Source of the DNA: JAQVEB01 sp028698105
GTDB taxonomy: Bacteria > Bacteroidota > Bacteroidia > Bacteroidales > Dysgonomonadaceae
Direction: 5' to 3'
DNA length: 64,000 bases
Assembly (NCBI GenBank): GCA_964293155.1
Contig: CAXYYA010000010.1
Coordinates: 1 to 64,000 of the forward strand
In this document: positions 31,518-40,353 of the stretch, piece after piece
Layout: every line of letters begins with the position of its first letter
Numbering within the stretch: position 1 is the first letter of the stretch
Position numbers and translations under genes: made by a program
Notes under the pieces: model-generated
The model's database searches: none
What the model was told of the DNA's origin: nothing
What the model saw: the letters and a program-made list of their open reading frames with translations, nothing else

Positions 31518-32091
31518 TTTTCCAATTCAACGGGTTATTGACAATATAACTTCGGATATTTTCTAATGATTGTGCATTTTGAATGATATGGTCGTAATAA
31601 TTGGATTGAAAAAAACGGTTGTATTTATTGTATTTTGGAATGTCTAATAAATTGTCATCTATATAATTATTGACAACTGTATTTACGCGTGATTTGAATC
31701 CTGCAACAAATGATGAAATTGATTTTGGTCTGCGTTGTGGTAGTAGAGACACACGGCCGTGTGTCTCTACGCGGCCGTGTGTCTCTACGCGGCCGTGTGT
31801 CTCTACCACATTATCATCCGATTTTTCCAAAAAAATAATTCCGTGAATATGATTCGGCATAATCACATATTCATCCAAAAATAATTCATCCCGAGTATGA
31901 AATGATTTTTCCCATTCCGTTTCGACTATCAGGCCATAATCAGATAAAATCATCCTATCGTCAATAATTTCGCCTAAGATACACTTACGGTCTTGTATTG
32001 TCATTGTGATGAAATAAATACCATCACAAGAATAATCCCAATTATGTTTTCGATGCGATGAAATACGATATTTATTTTGAAATTTATTCAT
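31501..32091 (-). CDS. REP-associated tyrosine transposase (RAYT, IS200-like Y1)
   Basis: A 196-residue HUH single-strand transposase. The HUH motif is MPNHIHGII (two His) and the catalytic Tyr is expected in FFQSNYYDHIIQNAQS, followed by the usual ENIRSYIVNNPLNW. The start is ATG 32091 (MNKFQNKYR) because an upstream extension would cross the repeat and the macroglobulin stop. Its own coding sequence carries three tandem copies of VETHGR, from a repeat expansion at 31743-31806. It is flanked by copies of the palindrome it probably mobilises or replicates, and lies between macroglobulin and pbpC genes that usually adjoin. Confidence 0.9.
   Translation of the reverse strand: MNKFQNKYRISSHRKHNWDYSCDGIYFITMTIQDRKCILGEIIDDRMILSDYGLIVETEWEKSFHTRDELFLDEYVIMPNHIHGIIFLEKSDDNVVETHGRVETHGRVETHGRVSLLPQRRPKSISSFVAGFKSRVNTVVNNYIDDNLLDIPKYNKYNRFFQSNYYDHIIQNAQSLENIRSYIVNNPLNWKNDELF
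31743..31806 (-). repeat. Repeat cluster inside the RAYT gene
   Basis: A full 28-bp copy (31743-31770) followed by two extra 18-bp half-units GCGGCCGTGTGTCTCTAC (31771-31788 and 31789-31806), so three tandem half-units in total. In frame it gives VETHGR three times. Confidence 0.92.
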
Positions 32092-32114
32092 TGCATTTTG
32101 GATTTTTGGATATC

Positions 32115-32142
32115 GTAGAGACGCACGGCCGTACGTTTCTAC
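32115..32142 (-). repeat. 28-bp GTAGAGAC palindrome upstream of RAYT
   Basis: GTAGAGACGCACGGCCGTAC then GTTTCTAC, followed by GACCGTGCGATTAC; lies in the 76-bp gap between the macroglobulin stop and the RAYT start, and could help its mRNA or its own mobility. Confidence 0.88.
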
Positions 32143-32167
32143 GACCGTGCGATTACATGTAATGAAA

Positions 32168-35100
32168 TCATTCCACAACCTCAACCCACATCCCCGTATT
32201 CCGCGCTTGTTCCTGCGGCGCATACATGGCCTGACACGATACAGCCGGCAGGTAATAATTCCCCCGATAAGCTGCCTGCAAGCGCACACGGAAGGTTTTG
32301 GATTGCCCGGCGCCCAGATTGAAATACGTCAGCACCCGGTCATCGCGAATATCGCGATAATTGTATTGCATAGACGCACGGCCGTTCGCGTCAGCGCCCA
32401 TCACGCGCTCATTGAAAATTTCCCATCCCGACGGGAAAATATGCACCAGCGCCAAATCGGTAAATGCCTGCTGCGGCGTATTCGTTACGGTAACAACCGC
32501 GGTGAACTCCGTTCCCTGTTTCAACGATTTCACGTCTATCGGGTTGCCATTCAAATCCGCGTATTTTACCGAAAGGTCAAACAAACCATGTGTAGCCACA
32601 TTCAACGTGTCCACCATCGGTTGCGTGCGCACGGTCAGGCGGGCATATACTTTTCCCTCCGATTTGCTATCCAAACGTACATCTAAATTCGCAGCCGGAG
32701 TGATATCCGCCGTATAGATCGCCTGCGGCGTGGAAATGTCTTTCATCTTTTTGCCATTGACAGACCAGCCGGCTTCGATATTTCCTTTTCCCATTTTTTC
32801 GGCAAGCTGCGCCATCGCGATCAATCCGTATGCGGCAGTTTGCGTGGAAATATAATCGGAAGAGAGCTCTTGCGCTACCGAAGGAGCCATAGACAAGGCT
32901 TTCTCTACGTTGCCGAGCAACAAATACGTTTCCATGATCATGGCCTGATCGCGCGCGGCGCTGCCGTAGGTATCGTTGTTAAAACCATACGCTTCCACAC
33001 TATTCGAGGCATTGAAGATAAGCGAATTGGCTACATCGTTCTTCCCGGCTAAAGCATACGCGGCAGCCAGTCGCCAACGCGCCTGCAACGAGATGTTTTG
33101 ACGTTCCCGCAAACGGTTCATGGCACCTAACTCGGCTTGTTCGTTCAACGCCAGTGCGTAAAGGCGGTAAGCCTGCTGCAGATCGGCCATCGAATAACTA
33201 TAATAGCTGCGATAAGGCGCTGTGGGCGTCCAGTTTTGAGCCAGTTTTCGCTGGAATTGCGTCCATCTCGACAGCACATTTTCGGGAACATCATACCCTT
33301 TGTTTTTAGCTTCGATAAGAAAATGCCCGGCATACGTGGTTACCCACTCCGTGGCATAATAATCGCCCGGCCAATAGACGATGCCGCCATCGGGCAATTG
33401 CCGCGAGGACAGAATACGGATCACTTCGTCCACTTTTGCCGTCATTTGCTTTTTCTCGTTATCGGACAACGACATAAAATTCTCGACATACAACAACGGA
33501 AAACCTTGCGATACCACCTGCTCACTGCATCCGTGCGGATATTCCAGCAGGTAATTCATGTTTTTATTCAGATTGATCCCCGGGAGACGCGAAAGCTCGA
33601 GTTTAGCCCAGTCATCCGGGTTCACGGCATCGGTTTTTATGTTGAAAACAGCGTTTTGTCCCGGTTCCAGCAACTTAGATTGCGTGAGCACCAAAGGCGG
33701 ATTCGGGTTACGAATGCCGATATCAATGGTTTCCGTGAACGATGCGCTGCCTCCCGAGGCTTTTATGACGACTTGTTCCGTACCGATTTTTTTATCGGCT
33801 TTCAGCCGGAAGAATACGATTTTATCACCCGTTGTGTCGAATGAAAGCGTTTGCGACGTTCCGTTCACCGGTTTCAGCAATCCTTTTGTTTGAATGGAAA
33901 CCTGCACGTTTTTCACGTTTTTGTCCATCGCGAAAACATTTACAGGAAGCCATACTTCTTCGCCCGGCCCCATTACGCGCGGAAGAGTGGATAACGTCAT
34001 GAGCGGATTCTTTACGACAACGGTTTTTTCGGCGCTTCCATAAGCGCCATTCCCCCCGGCAACCACCATCACGCGTACAGAGCCGATGTATTGCGGTAGT
34101 TTTATGTTGTGCGATTTGGTTTCGCTGCCTTTTATCGTGAACGGCCCGAGGAATTTCACCACCGGCTTAAACCGGTTCACATTATCACTCGATGCCTTCA
34201 GCGCCTCATCGCCGCCGATACTCAACAGCGGCCCCATCGAACCGGTATTGGCGCCGAGTACGCGGTCGAATAAATCCCACGTGCGAACACCCAACGCTTC
34301 GCGTGCGTAAAATTCGCTCCACGCGTCGGGTGTTTTAAATGCGGTGAGATCGAGCAATCCTTCGTCCACAATGGCCAGCGTGTACGTCATCGGTTTATTG
34401 TTCTTTTCCGAAACAGAAACGGTAAACGCTTTTTCGGGACGAAGTTCATCCGGCATTTTAATCACCGGAGTCAGTTTGCTATTGCTATCTTCCACATTCA
34501 CGTTGACCACTCCGTACATCCTGATCGGAAGATCGTTAGCCGTTTGCGCATGCGGTTGCAGTAACGTTGCGAACACGTAAAAATTCGGATTCATTTCTTC
34601 CGTAACCTCAAAGGTGTATTTGGTATCTTCTGTGTCGGATGTCTTAACCCATTCACGCTTAATTATATGCGAACCATCTTCGATGCTTATAAGCACACGC
34701 CCCTGCGAACTTTTGGGAAGAATAACGGTGGCTTTTTCACCAACTTTGTAAGTCTCTTTATCGGTTGTAAACGAAAGCATAGTTAATCCCTCGGCATCGG
34801 TTTTGTTTGAACGGCCGCGCCATTCAGGCCAATCCACATAGAAAACCGTTCCGGTTGTGTGTCCCTTTTCCGCGTCTTTAACCAGGATCAGATAGCGCCC
34901 CCAATCGGGATAATTTATCTGGAAACTAATGTTTCCTTTACCGTCCGCTAACGACAATTTTCCGTCGGCTAACGGTACAGCCGCCGTATTGTTCACATAC
35001 GAACCCAAATCTTCTTCGGTGCTGTTCCACCACCAACTCCAGTTGAGTTTGTACACTTTATACTCCACTTCGCTCGCAACGGGTTTTCCGTATGCGTTTA

Positions 35101-37750
35101 CCGATAATACGCTGAATTTCAATTGCTTGTCTGTTTCCAAAAATTCATTGTTACGCGTAGCCGGGCTTTTAACGCCAATGTATTTTTTAAACGGAGAATA
35201 ATAAACCGTTTGCGTGTAAAAACTCATATCACCTCCGGTTTCAAATACACGCGACAGAATATTTCCCCGCAACATTCCGGGCGCTGTTTCGGCAAGCGGC
35301 ACTTTCGCGTTTACGCCGGCATTTCCCGATGCATTGAGCGTACCTTCAAATAGTTTCGTTTTATTGAATTCGAACTTAACCAGCGGATTGTTAAACACGT
35401 AACCGCTATATCCTTTAAACGGATTGTCCGATTTGTAAAGCGAGAGTTCGACATCTGCCTTCAGATTGGAGGCGGGGGCGCCATGTAACCACTGTGCGGT
35501 AAGCGTTCCGGAAAGTACGCCGGTGCCGGCATCAATGATGGAGTCGGTTTGCAAACGCACTTTCATCCGATTGGGTTTAATGGTTTCGATGCGAAGAGGC
35601 TTGTAAAACGACGTCCCGCCTACTTTCACAAAAGCTTGCCAAACACCCGTTTCGGAGGAAGGGGATGTAGCTACATCAAACGTGTAAAAACCGTTCTCGC
35701 TCTGAGTCTTCACCTGCCGTTGATAGAACTGCCGTTTAGGCGTGAAAACTTCCAACGTTACCGGATGCCCTTCGGGCAATTTTTTTTCTTTATCTTCAAG
35801 GATAAACGAAACATAAATGGTGTCGCCGGGGCGCCAAACGCCGCGCTCGGTATAAACATAGCCTTTTAATCCTTTCAACACTTCTTTGCCGCTCACATCG
35901 AAATTGCTTAATGAGAGCGAAGCTTCGTCTTTTACTTCCAGATAACCGATGTCTTTGCCGTTGGCAGCCGTTACCACAAACGGTCGGCCTTTTTTGTAAT
36001 CTATTTCCGCGAAACCGTCGCTGTCGGTTTTGCCCACTCCCATCACCTGCATCTGATAATTATAAACCGTAACATCGGAACCTGAAATTGGCTCTGTGGA
36101 AAGAATATCGGTAACAGCCACCGTTATTTTATTGTTATTGCCTGCTTTGGCAATAATGCCCACGTTGGAAGCCATAACAAACGTTTCCACGATCTGATCA
36201 CGATTCATAAAATAAGATGGTTTGCACGGATCGTTTCTGTCTTCCCAATTATATTCCTCCCAATCAATCGGTTCGTAATAATAAGCTGATGTTTGATCCC
36301 ACGTGGTTTCATCTTCTTCGGTAATTTCTTCATCCGAAAAATTTCGCATGGAGTTCGCCTCCGGCGTTTGCGGTGTAATCCCGCCGCATGGATAAAGCGA
36401 ATATTCCGGATTCATGGAAAGTTGCACCATGTAAAGCGCGCCGGGGTCTTGTTTGATCATGGAGGACAAGTCAATCGAAAAGTTGTTCCATTGTTTCAAA
36501 TCCAGCGTTTTGTCATCGTCCAGGCGAACGCGTTTTTTCTTGATCAGCCTTCCGAAACGGCGCAGTTCTCCCGATGAAGTTTCGTTCAGCGTTCCCGATT
36601 GCAGATAGTAAAGAATGTTATTCTGATACACTTTGATAACTTTTACATCCACTGCCCACAAATTTACGGCGCTAAACGGCAGAACAAGCTGTTCGGAATT
36701 CGGCAAAACATTGCCGCTTCTGACGTATTTAATTTGTGGTTTTTCGGTTTCGGGCGATAACTGAAACGTATATTCTTTGGTAAGTGATAAATTTTCGTTG
36801 TTCTTTAATCCTTCGTGTATCTTCAGCGTGAATTCGTTTGTAGGAAACGATTCGGGATAAATCTTGATCACATTTTTATCAATCTGATACGTAAAATTAT
36901 TTATGCCCACCGGCTCAATCAATCCGGTCATATCCTGCGATTGTGATACGGGGCTGCTGAACGTAATGCGAATATGCGGGTTTTCGCCGCTAACAATACG
37001 TGTGTCCATAACCTGAAAAACGGTTTCGGGAAGCGGCGGCAATTCAATGGCGAATTTTTCGGTTTTCTTTGCGCCTATCGCGCTTCCGTCTATTTGCAAT
37101 TCGTATTTTTCGTTTTTATCCGTTCGCTTTAACCTTTCTATAAACACGTCGAAAAACGCATTCCCTTTCGATATCACACGAAGCTGCGTTTCTTTGTTAG
37201 CCCCTTTTACCTGAAGCATTTTTTTTACATCGTCAACACCCTCCTGATTTACCAAGGTAAGCGTTCCCCGCACGGTGTTCCATGTTAAATCGGTTGAACT
37301 CATGGGAGAAAAAGGCAATATTTCTGCCGAAAAATTCTGTTCATTCACTTTAAGCGGAAACTTGAAGGTTTTAAACTTGTTTTCCACCTTCAACAGCCTG
37401 TGTAAATTAAACTTAGCCGTATAACTCTTTCCAGGCTTCAATTCTCCGGGTTCCGGCACAAATTGCACGGTTGTGGCATTAATCCAATACGTTTTGCCTT
37501 TGACGGAAGGCGAAAACTCGAAGAGTTTTTCTTTTACTTCCGCGTTCAATTCCACCGATGGCATTTCCTGCGCCAATTCTACGCGGATATATGAATCGGG
37601 AGAGATATTTCCATACGTAAATGCCGAAATGTATCGTGCAAATTCCGGATCAATTTCCTGGGTTTCTTTTTTACATCCCGAAAGAGAAAAAAGAAGTCCG
37701 AAACAGATAAATAAAATAGTTGTAAAACAAACTGTTGAATGATTTTTCAT
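32168..37750 (-). CDS. Alpha-2-macroglobulin family lipoprotein with thioester
   Basis: A large (1860-residue) periplasmic protease-trapping protein of the YfhM type. The lipoprotein signal (FGLLFSLSGC) anchors it to a membrane. The domains run from N-terminal MG-type repeats through a bait region to the thioester motif EYPHGCSEQ (near residue 1405), with Cys and Gln both intact, and a receptor-like C-terminal domain (DIRDDRVLTYFNLGAG). Such proteins usually sit beside pbpC and are thought to trap host or rival proteases that enter through damage to the wall, which PBP1C then repairs. Here the RAYT gene intervenes. Near residue 1787 the segment DANGRASMQ matches the repeat reading frame. Confidence 0.92.
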   Translation of the reverse strand: MKNHSTVCFTTILFICFGLLFSLSGCKKETQEIDPEFARYISAFTYGNISPDSYIRVELAQEMPSVELNAEVKEKLFEFSPSVKGKTYWINATTVQFVPEPGELKPGKSYTAKFNLHRLLKVENKFKTFKFPLKVNEQNFSAEILPFSPMSSTDLTWNTVRGTLTLVNQEGVDDVKKMLQVKGANKETQLRVISKGNAFFDVFIERLKRTDKNEKYELQIDGSAIGAKKTEKFAIELPPLPETVFQVMDTRIVSGENPHIRITFSSPVSQSQDMTGLIEPVGINNFTYQIDKNVIKIYPESFPTNEFTLKIHEGLKNNENLSLTKEYTFQLSPETEKPQIKYVRSGNVLPNSEQLVLPFSAVNLWAVDVKVIKVYQNNILYYLQSGTLNETSSGELRRFGRLIKKKRVRLDDDKTLDLKQWNNFSIDLSSMIKQDPGALYMVQLSMNPEYSLYPCGGITPQTPEANSMRNFSDEEITEEDETTWDQTSAYYYEPIDWEEYNWEDRNDPCKPSYFMNRDQIVETFVMASNVGIIAKAGNNNKITVAVTDILSTEPISGSDVTVYNYQMQVMGVGKTDSDGFAEIDYKKGRPFVVTAANGKDIGYLEVKDEASLSLSNFDVSGKEVLKGLKGYVYTERGVWRPGDTIYVSFILEDKEKKLPEGHPVTLEVFTPKRQFYQRQVKTQSENGFYTFDVATSPSSETGVWQAFVKVGGTSFYKPLRIETIKPNRMKVRLQTDSIIDAGTGVLSGTLTAQWLHGAPASNLKADVELSLYKSDNPFKGYSGYVFNNPLVKFEFNKTKLFEGTLNASGNAGVNAKVPLAETAPGMLRGNILSRVFETGGDMSFYTQTVYYSPFKKYIGVKSPATRNNEFLETDKQLKFSVLSVNAYGKPVASEVEYKVYKLNWSWWWNSTEEDLGSYVNNTAAVPLADGKLSLADGKGNISFQINYPDWGRYLILVKDAEKGHTTGTVFYVDWPEWRGRSNKTDAEGLTMLSFTTDKETYKVGEKATVILPKSSQGRVLISIEDGSHIIKREWVKTSDTEDTKYTFEVTEEMNPNFYVFATLLQPHAQTANDLPIRMYGVVNVNVEDSNSKLTPVIKMPDELRPEKAFTVSVSEKNNKPMTYTLAIVDEGLLDLTAFKTPDAWSEFYAREALGVRTWDLFDRVLGANTGSMGPLLSIGGDEALKASSDNVNRFKPVVKFLGPFTIKGSETKSHNIKLPQYIGSVRVMVVAGGNGAYGSAEKTVVVKNPLMTLSTLPRVMGPGEEVWLPVNVFAMDKNVKNVQVSIQTKGLLKPVNGTSQTLSFDTTGDKIVFFRLKADKKIGTEQVVIKASGGSASFTETIDIGIRNPNPPLVLTQSKLLEPGQNAVFNIKTDAVNPDDWAKLELSRLPGINLNKNMNYLLEYPHGCSEQVVSQGFPLLYVENFMSLSDNEKKQMTAKVDEVIRILSSRQLPDGGIVYWPGDYYATEWVTTYAGHFLIEAKNKGYDVPENVLSRWTQFQRKLAQNWTPTAPYRSYYSYSMADLQQAYRLYALALNEQAELGAMNRLRERQNISLQARWRLAAAYALAGKNDVANSLIFNASNSVEAYGFNNDTYGSAARDQAMIMETYLLLGNVEKALSMAPSVAQELSSDYISTQTAAYGLIAMAQLAEKMGKGNIEAGWSVNGKKMKDISTPQAIYTADITPAANLDVRLDSKSEGKVYARLTVRTQPMVDTLNVATHGLFDLSVKYADLNGNPIDVKSLKQGTEFTAVVTVTNTPQQAFTDLALVHIFPSGWEIFNERVMGADANGRASMQYNYRDIRDDRVLTYFNLGAGQSKTFRVRLQAAYRGNYYLPAVSCQAMYAPQEQARNTGMWVEVVE
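32368..32395 (-). repeat. Possible degraded copy of the GTAGAGAC palindrome in the macroglobulin gene
   Basis: Fourteen identical bases AGACGCACGGCCGT at 32372-32385 with a diverged right half; translated in the same frame as the other copies (NGRAS). Could be chance. Confidence 0.4.
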
Positions 37751-37776
37751 ATTGATTTTTTGTGAATGATATGCTT

Positions 37777-38496
37777 TTAAAACGCTAAGTAAGGCTTCAG
37801 CCTTTCAATATCCCCGGACGTGAATTCGTCTAAAAAAGAAAGCTCACCGATGGATTGGATTTTTCCTTTGCGGTTTCGCAAATCGAAAATGGCTTTTACC
37901 TGTTTGTAATTCAGGTAAGGGTGCTTTAGCATTTCTTTGAATTCCAGTTGATTGATAAGAATTTTATCGAAATTTCCGTCAGGCTGAATGTACGGCGCTA
38001 TTTTCGTAAACAACGCGTCGTCTATGCCATAAACTTCCCTCAACTGGTCAACTGAGGCAAAGCCTCCCAACAAATTCCGGTATTTCACGATACGCGAAGC
38101 GTAAGCGCTTCCAATTCCGGGAATTTTCTTCCATTGTGCGGTATCGGGTTCGTTAAGCGAAATTGTTTCGCCTTCGGCGAGCTTTTCCTGCGGGGGAAAA
38201 GGCGTGTATGTGGTTTTATTTTCGGGCTTTGGGTCGTTTTCTTTTTTCTCGTAACCGGGATACCTCCGGTAATTCGTCGCAGGCGTTTCATCAGCCGGTA
38301 TCTCTTTATCCTTCAATGATTTGTGAAACTCGTTGAATTCTTTTTCGAATGCCTCACTTTGCACGACGGTTATCGGACGATTATTTTTTCGGTCCCAAAC
38401 TCCGTTTAAAATAAGCGTCAACAGAATCAAAAAAAGCAGCAGAATTACGGCAAAACGTTGTCCTTTATGAAAATAAAAAAAGTCTTTCCAGTTCAT
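37777..38496 (-). CDS. Helix-hairpin-helix (ComEA-like) membrane-anchored protein
   Basis: A 239-residue protein. One N-terminal membrane helix (FAVILLLFLILLTLILNG, residues 15-32) is followed by a low-complexity linker rich in Lys, Glu and Pro. Then come helix-hairpin-helix repeats: WKKIPGIGSAYASRIVKYR, with LLGGFASVDQLREVYGID, and a second unit LKHPYLNYKQVKAIFDLRNRKG. HhH motifs bind DNA without sequence preference; ComEA-like proteins take up DNA. The domain lies outside the cytoplasm by the positive-inside rule, so DNA uptake or envelope binding is plausible; this is inference. It shares its strand with the macroglobulin gene, 26 bp downstream of it. Confidence 0.8.
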   Translation of the reverse strand: MNWKDFFYFHKGQRFAVILLLFLILLTLILNGVWDRKNNRPITVVQSEAFEKEFNEFHKSLKDKEIPADETPATNYRRYPGYEKKENDPKPENKTTYTPFPPQEKLAEGETISLNEPDTAQWKKIPGIGSAYASRIVKYRNLLGGFASVDQLREVYGIDDALFTKIAPYIQPDGNFDKILINQLEFKEMLKHPYLNYKQVKAIFDLRNRKGKIQSIGELSFLDEFTSGDIERLKPYLAF

Positions 38497-38547
38497 AAAT
38501 TCTTGGTTTCAATCGTGTAAAGGTAGCAATATTTCCATTGAAAATAG

Positions 38548-38555
38548 TACCTTTG
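38548..38555 (+). promoter_or_regulatory. Candidate -7 box for the 38586 gene
   Basis: TACCTTTG fits TAnnTTTG, 30 bp before ATG 38586, and rules against the upstream TTG start at 38538. Confidence 0.5.
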
Positions 38556-38585
38556 AAAACAAAAATTCTCGACACCTGTAATACT

Positions 38586-39818
38586 ATGGTTTTAAACTAT
38601 ATTTGGATCGCATTTTTCATCATCGCTTTTGTTGTAGCGCTCGTAAAATTGATTTTTTTGGGCGACACGGGCATTTTTACAGAAATCATGAACTCCACGT
38701 TCGAAACAGCAAAGCTCGGTTTCGAGATTTCGTTGGGGCTAACCGGTGTTCTCTCCCTGTGGATGGGAATTATGAAAATCGGCGAACGCGGTGGCATGGT
38801 GGAACTATTTTCGCGCGCGGCCGCGCCGCTTTTCACCAAACTTTTTCCCGATGTTCCCAAAGGACATCCCGCTTCGGCATCCATGCTCATGAATATTTCG
38901 GCAAATATGCTGGGACTCGACAACGCGGCTACGCCGTTCGGACTGAAGGCGATGGACCAGCTACAGGAACTAAACCCAAACAAAAACGATGCCTCAAACC
39001 CGATGATCATGTTTTTGGTCATGAACGCGTCGGGGCTCACGCTCATCCCCGTTACGGTAATGGTTTACCGCGCGCAAATGGGCGCGGCAAACCCTTCCGA
39101 TATTTTTATCCCGATCATGATCGCCACGTTCGTGGCTACGCTCGTAGGCGTACTTGTCGTGTGCATCAAACAGGGAATTAATATTTTCAACAAAGCCATC
39201 ATTGGTTTTTTCGGAACACTTTCTGCAATTATCATCGGTACGGTGCTATTGTTTCAATCCATGTCGCAAGAGCAGGTTTCACTGGTTTCAGGCCTTGCCG
39301 CGAACATCATCTTATTCACGGTTATCATCGCTTTCATCGTGAAGGGAATGCGGAAAAAAATAAATGTGTTCGATGCCTTTATTGATGGTGCAAAAGACGG
39401 GTTCAATATCGCGGTCAGGATCATTCCGTACCTCATTGCACTTTTGGTGGGCATCGGCGTTTTTCGGGCATCGGGAGCGATGGATTTTCTGATGGACGGA
39501 CTGAAAGCGTTGGTAGCCACTTTGGGGTTGGACACCCGATGGGTGGACGGCATGCCTACGGCATTAATGAAACCGCTCAGCGGAAGCGGCGCCCGCGGAA
39601 TGATGATTGACACGATGAAAATTTTCGGCGCCGACTCCTTTGCCGGCCGGTTGTCATCGGTTTTGCAGGGTGCGACCGACACCACGTTCTACATCGTGGC
39701 TGTTTACTACGGCGCGGTAAACATAAAAAATTCGCGTTACACGGTTCCCTATGCGCTTTTGGCCGATTTAGCAGGTGTTATCGCGGCTATTTTCGTGGCC
39801 TACCTCTTTTTCGGATAA
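38586..39818 (+). CDS. Fused SpmA/SpmB-type nucleoside-recognition (Gate) membrane protein
   Basis: A 410-residue membrane protein. The N-terminal half resembles SpmA (GLTGVLSLWMGIMKIGERGGMV, then HPASASMLMNISANMLGLDNAATPFG) and the C-terminal half SpmB (IIPYLIALLVGIGVFRASGAMD, then MKPLSGSGARGMMID, ATDTTFYIVAVYYGAVNIKN). In Bacillus, spmA and spmB are separate; a fused form is usual in Bacteroidota and has no link to sporulation. Gate domains are thought to recognise nucleosides or similar solutes. The role here is unknown. About eight to ten hydrophobic helices are visible. Confidence 0.88.
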   Translation: MVLNYIWIAFFIIAFVVALVKLIFLGDTGIFTEIMNSTFETAKLGFEISLGLTGVLSLWMGIMKIGERGGMVELFSRAAAPLFTKLFPDVPKGHPASASMLMNISANMLGLDNAATPFGLKAMDQLQELNPNKNDASNPMIMFLVMNASGLTLIPVTVMVYRAQMGAANPSDIFIPIMIATFVATLVGVLVVCIKQGINIFNKAIIGFFGTLSAIIIGTVLLFQSMSQEQVSLVSGLAANIILFTVIIAFIVKGMRKKINVFDAFIDGAKDGFNIAVRIIPYLIALLVGIGVFRASGAMDFLMDGLKALVATLGLDTRWVDGMPTALMKPLSGSGARGMMIDTMKIFGADSFAGRLSSVLQGATDTTFYIVAVYYGAVNIKNSRYTVPYALLADLAGVIAAIFVAYLFFG

Positions 39819-39857
39819 AAAATACACGATTCTCCATGTAAATAAAAGTTAATAACT

Positions 39858-40277
39858 ATGGCCATTATTTTTCAAACCGAAAATGTAGGTTTTCCAACAA
39901 TTAAAAAACAAATAACGAAAAACTGGATAAAACGCGTCGCTGAGAAATATAACAAAAAGGTGGGAGAAATTACTTACATTTTTTGCGACGACGAAAAAAT
40001 TCTTGAGATAAACAACCGGTACCTTTCGCACAATTTTTATACCGATATCATAACATTCGATTATTCCGAAGGCGCTGAAATATCGGGAGATATTTTTATC
40101 AGCCTCGATACCATTCTTAGCAATTCACAAAAATATAAAACCGTTCTCACCGAAGAATTACACAGGGTCATTATCCACGGCATTCTCCACTTGTGTGGAT
40201 TAAAGGATAAATCGGACATCGAAGCAAAAAAAATGCGAAAAGCCGAAGACGAAGCTCTCAATTTATTAACTTTGTGA
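39858..40277 (+). CDS. ybeY: rRNA maturation RNase YbeY
   Basis: Single-strand endonuclease for rRNA 3' end processing and ribosome quality control. The 139-residue protein has the zinc motif ending as HGILHLCGLKDKSD with two His; the third His of the classic HGxLHLxGYDH is replaced by K/D, as I recall for other Bacteroidota YbeY. Upstream, NNRYLSHNFYTDIITFDY is the usual family block. It starts 40 bp after the Spm-like gene and is followed by an endonuclease/exonuclease/phosphatase gene on the same strand. Confidence 0.9.
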   Translation: MAIIFQTENVGFPTIKKQITKNWIKRVAEKYNKKVGEITYIFCDDEKILEINNRYLSHNFYTDIITFDYSEGAEISGDIFISLDTILSNSQKYKTVLTEELHRVIIHGILHLCGLKDKSDIEAKKMRKAEDEALNLLTL

Positions 40278-40353
40278 TTTCCGATAATTTACATCGGAAC
40301 AAAAAATACTTTTGGAAACCAACATTTGTGAATTTTTAAAGCCAAGATAAAGA

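Noticed and set aside
32092..32289. N-terminal extension of the RAYT protein
   Set aside because: It overlaps the macroglobulin end and crosses a repeat; the family start fits ATG 32091.
6941..40185. Isolated DnaA-box-like TTATCCAC words (near 6940, 27140 and 40170)
   Set aside because: Single, scattered and inside genes; no cluster that would mark oriC in the window.
39858..40277. YbeY as inactive because the third His of its zinc motif is missing
   Set aside because: I recall the same replacement in other Bacteroidota YbeY proteins, so it is probably a lineage trait.
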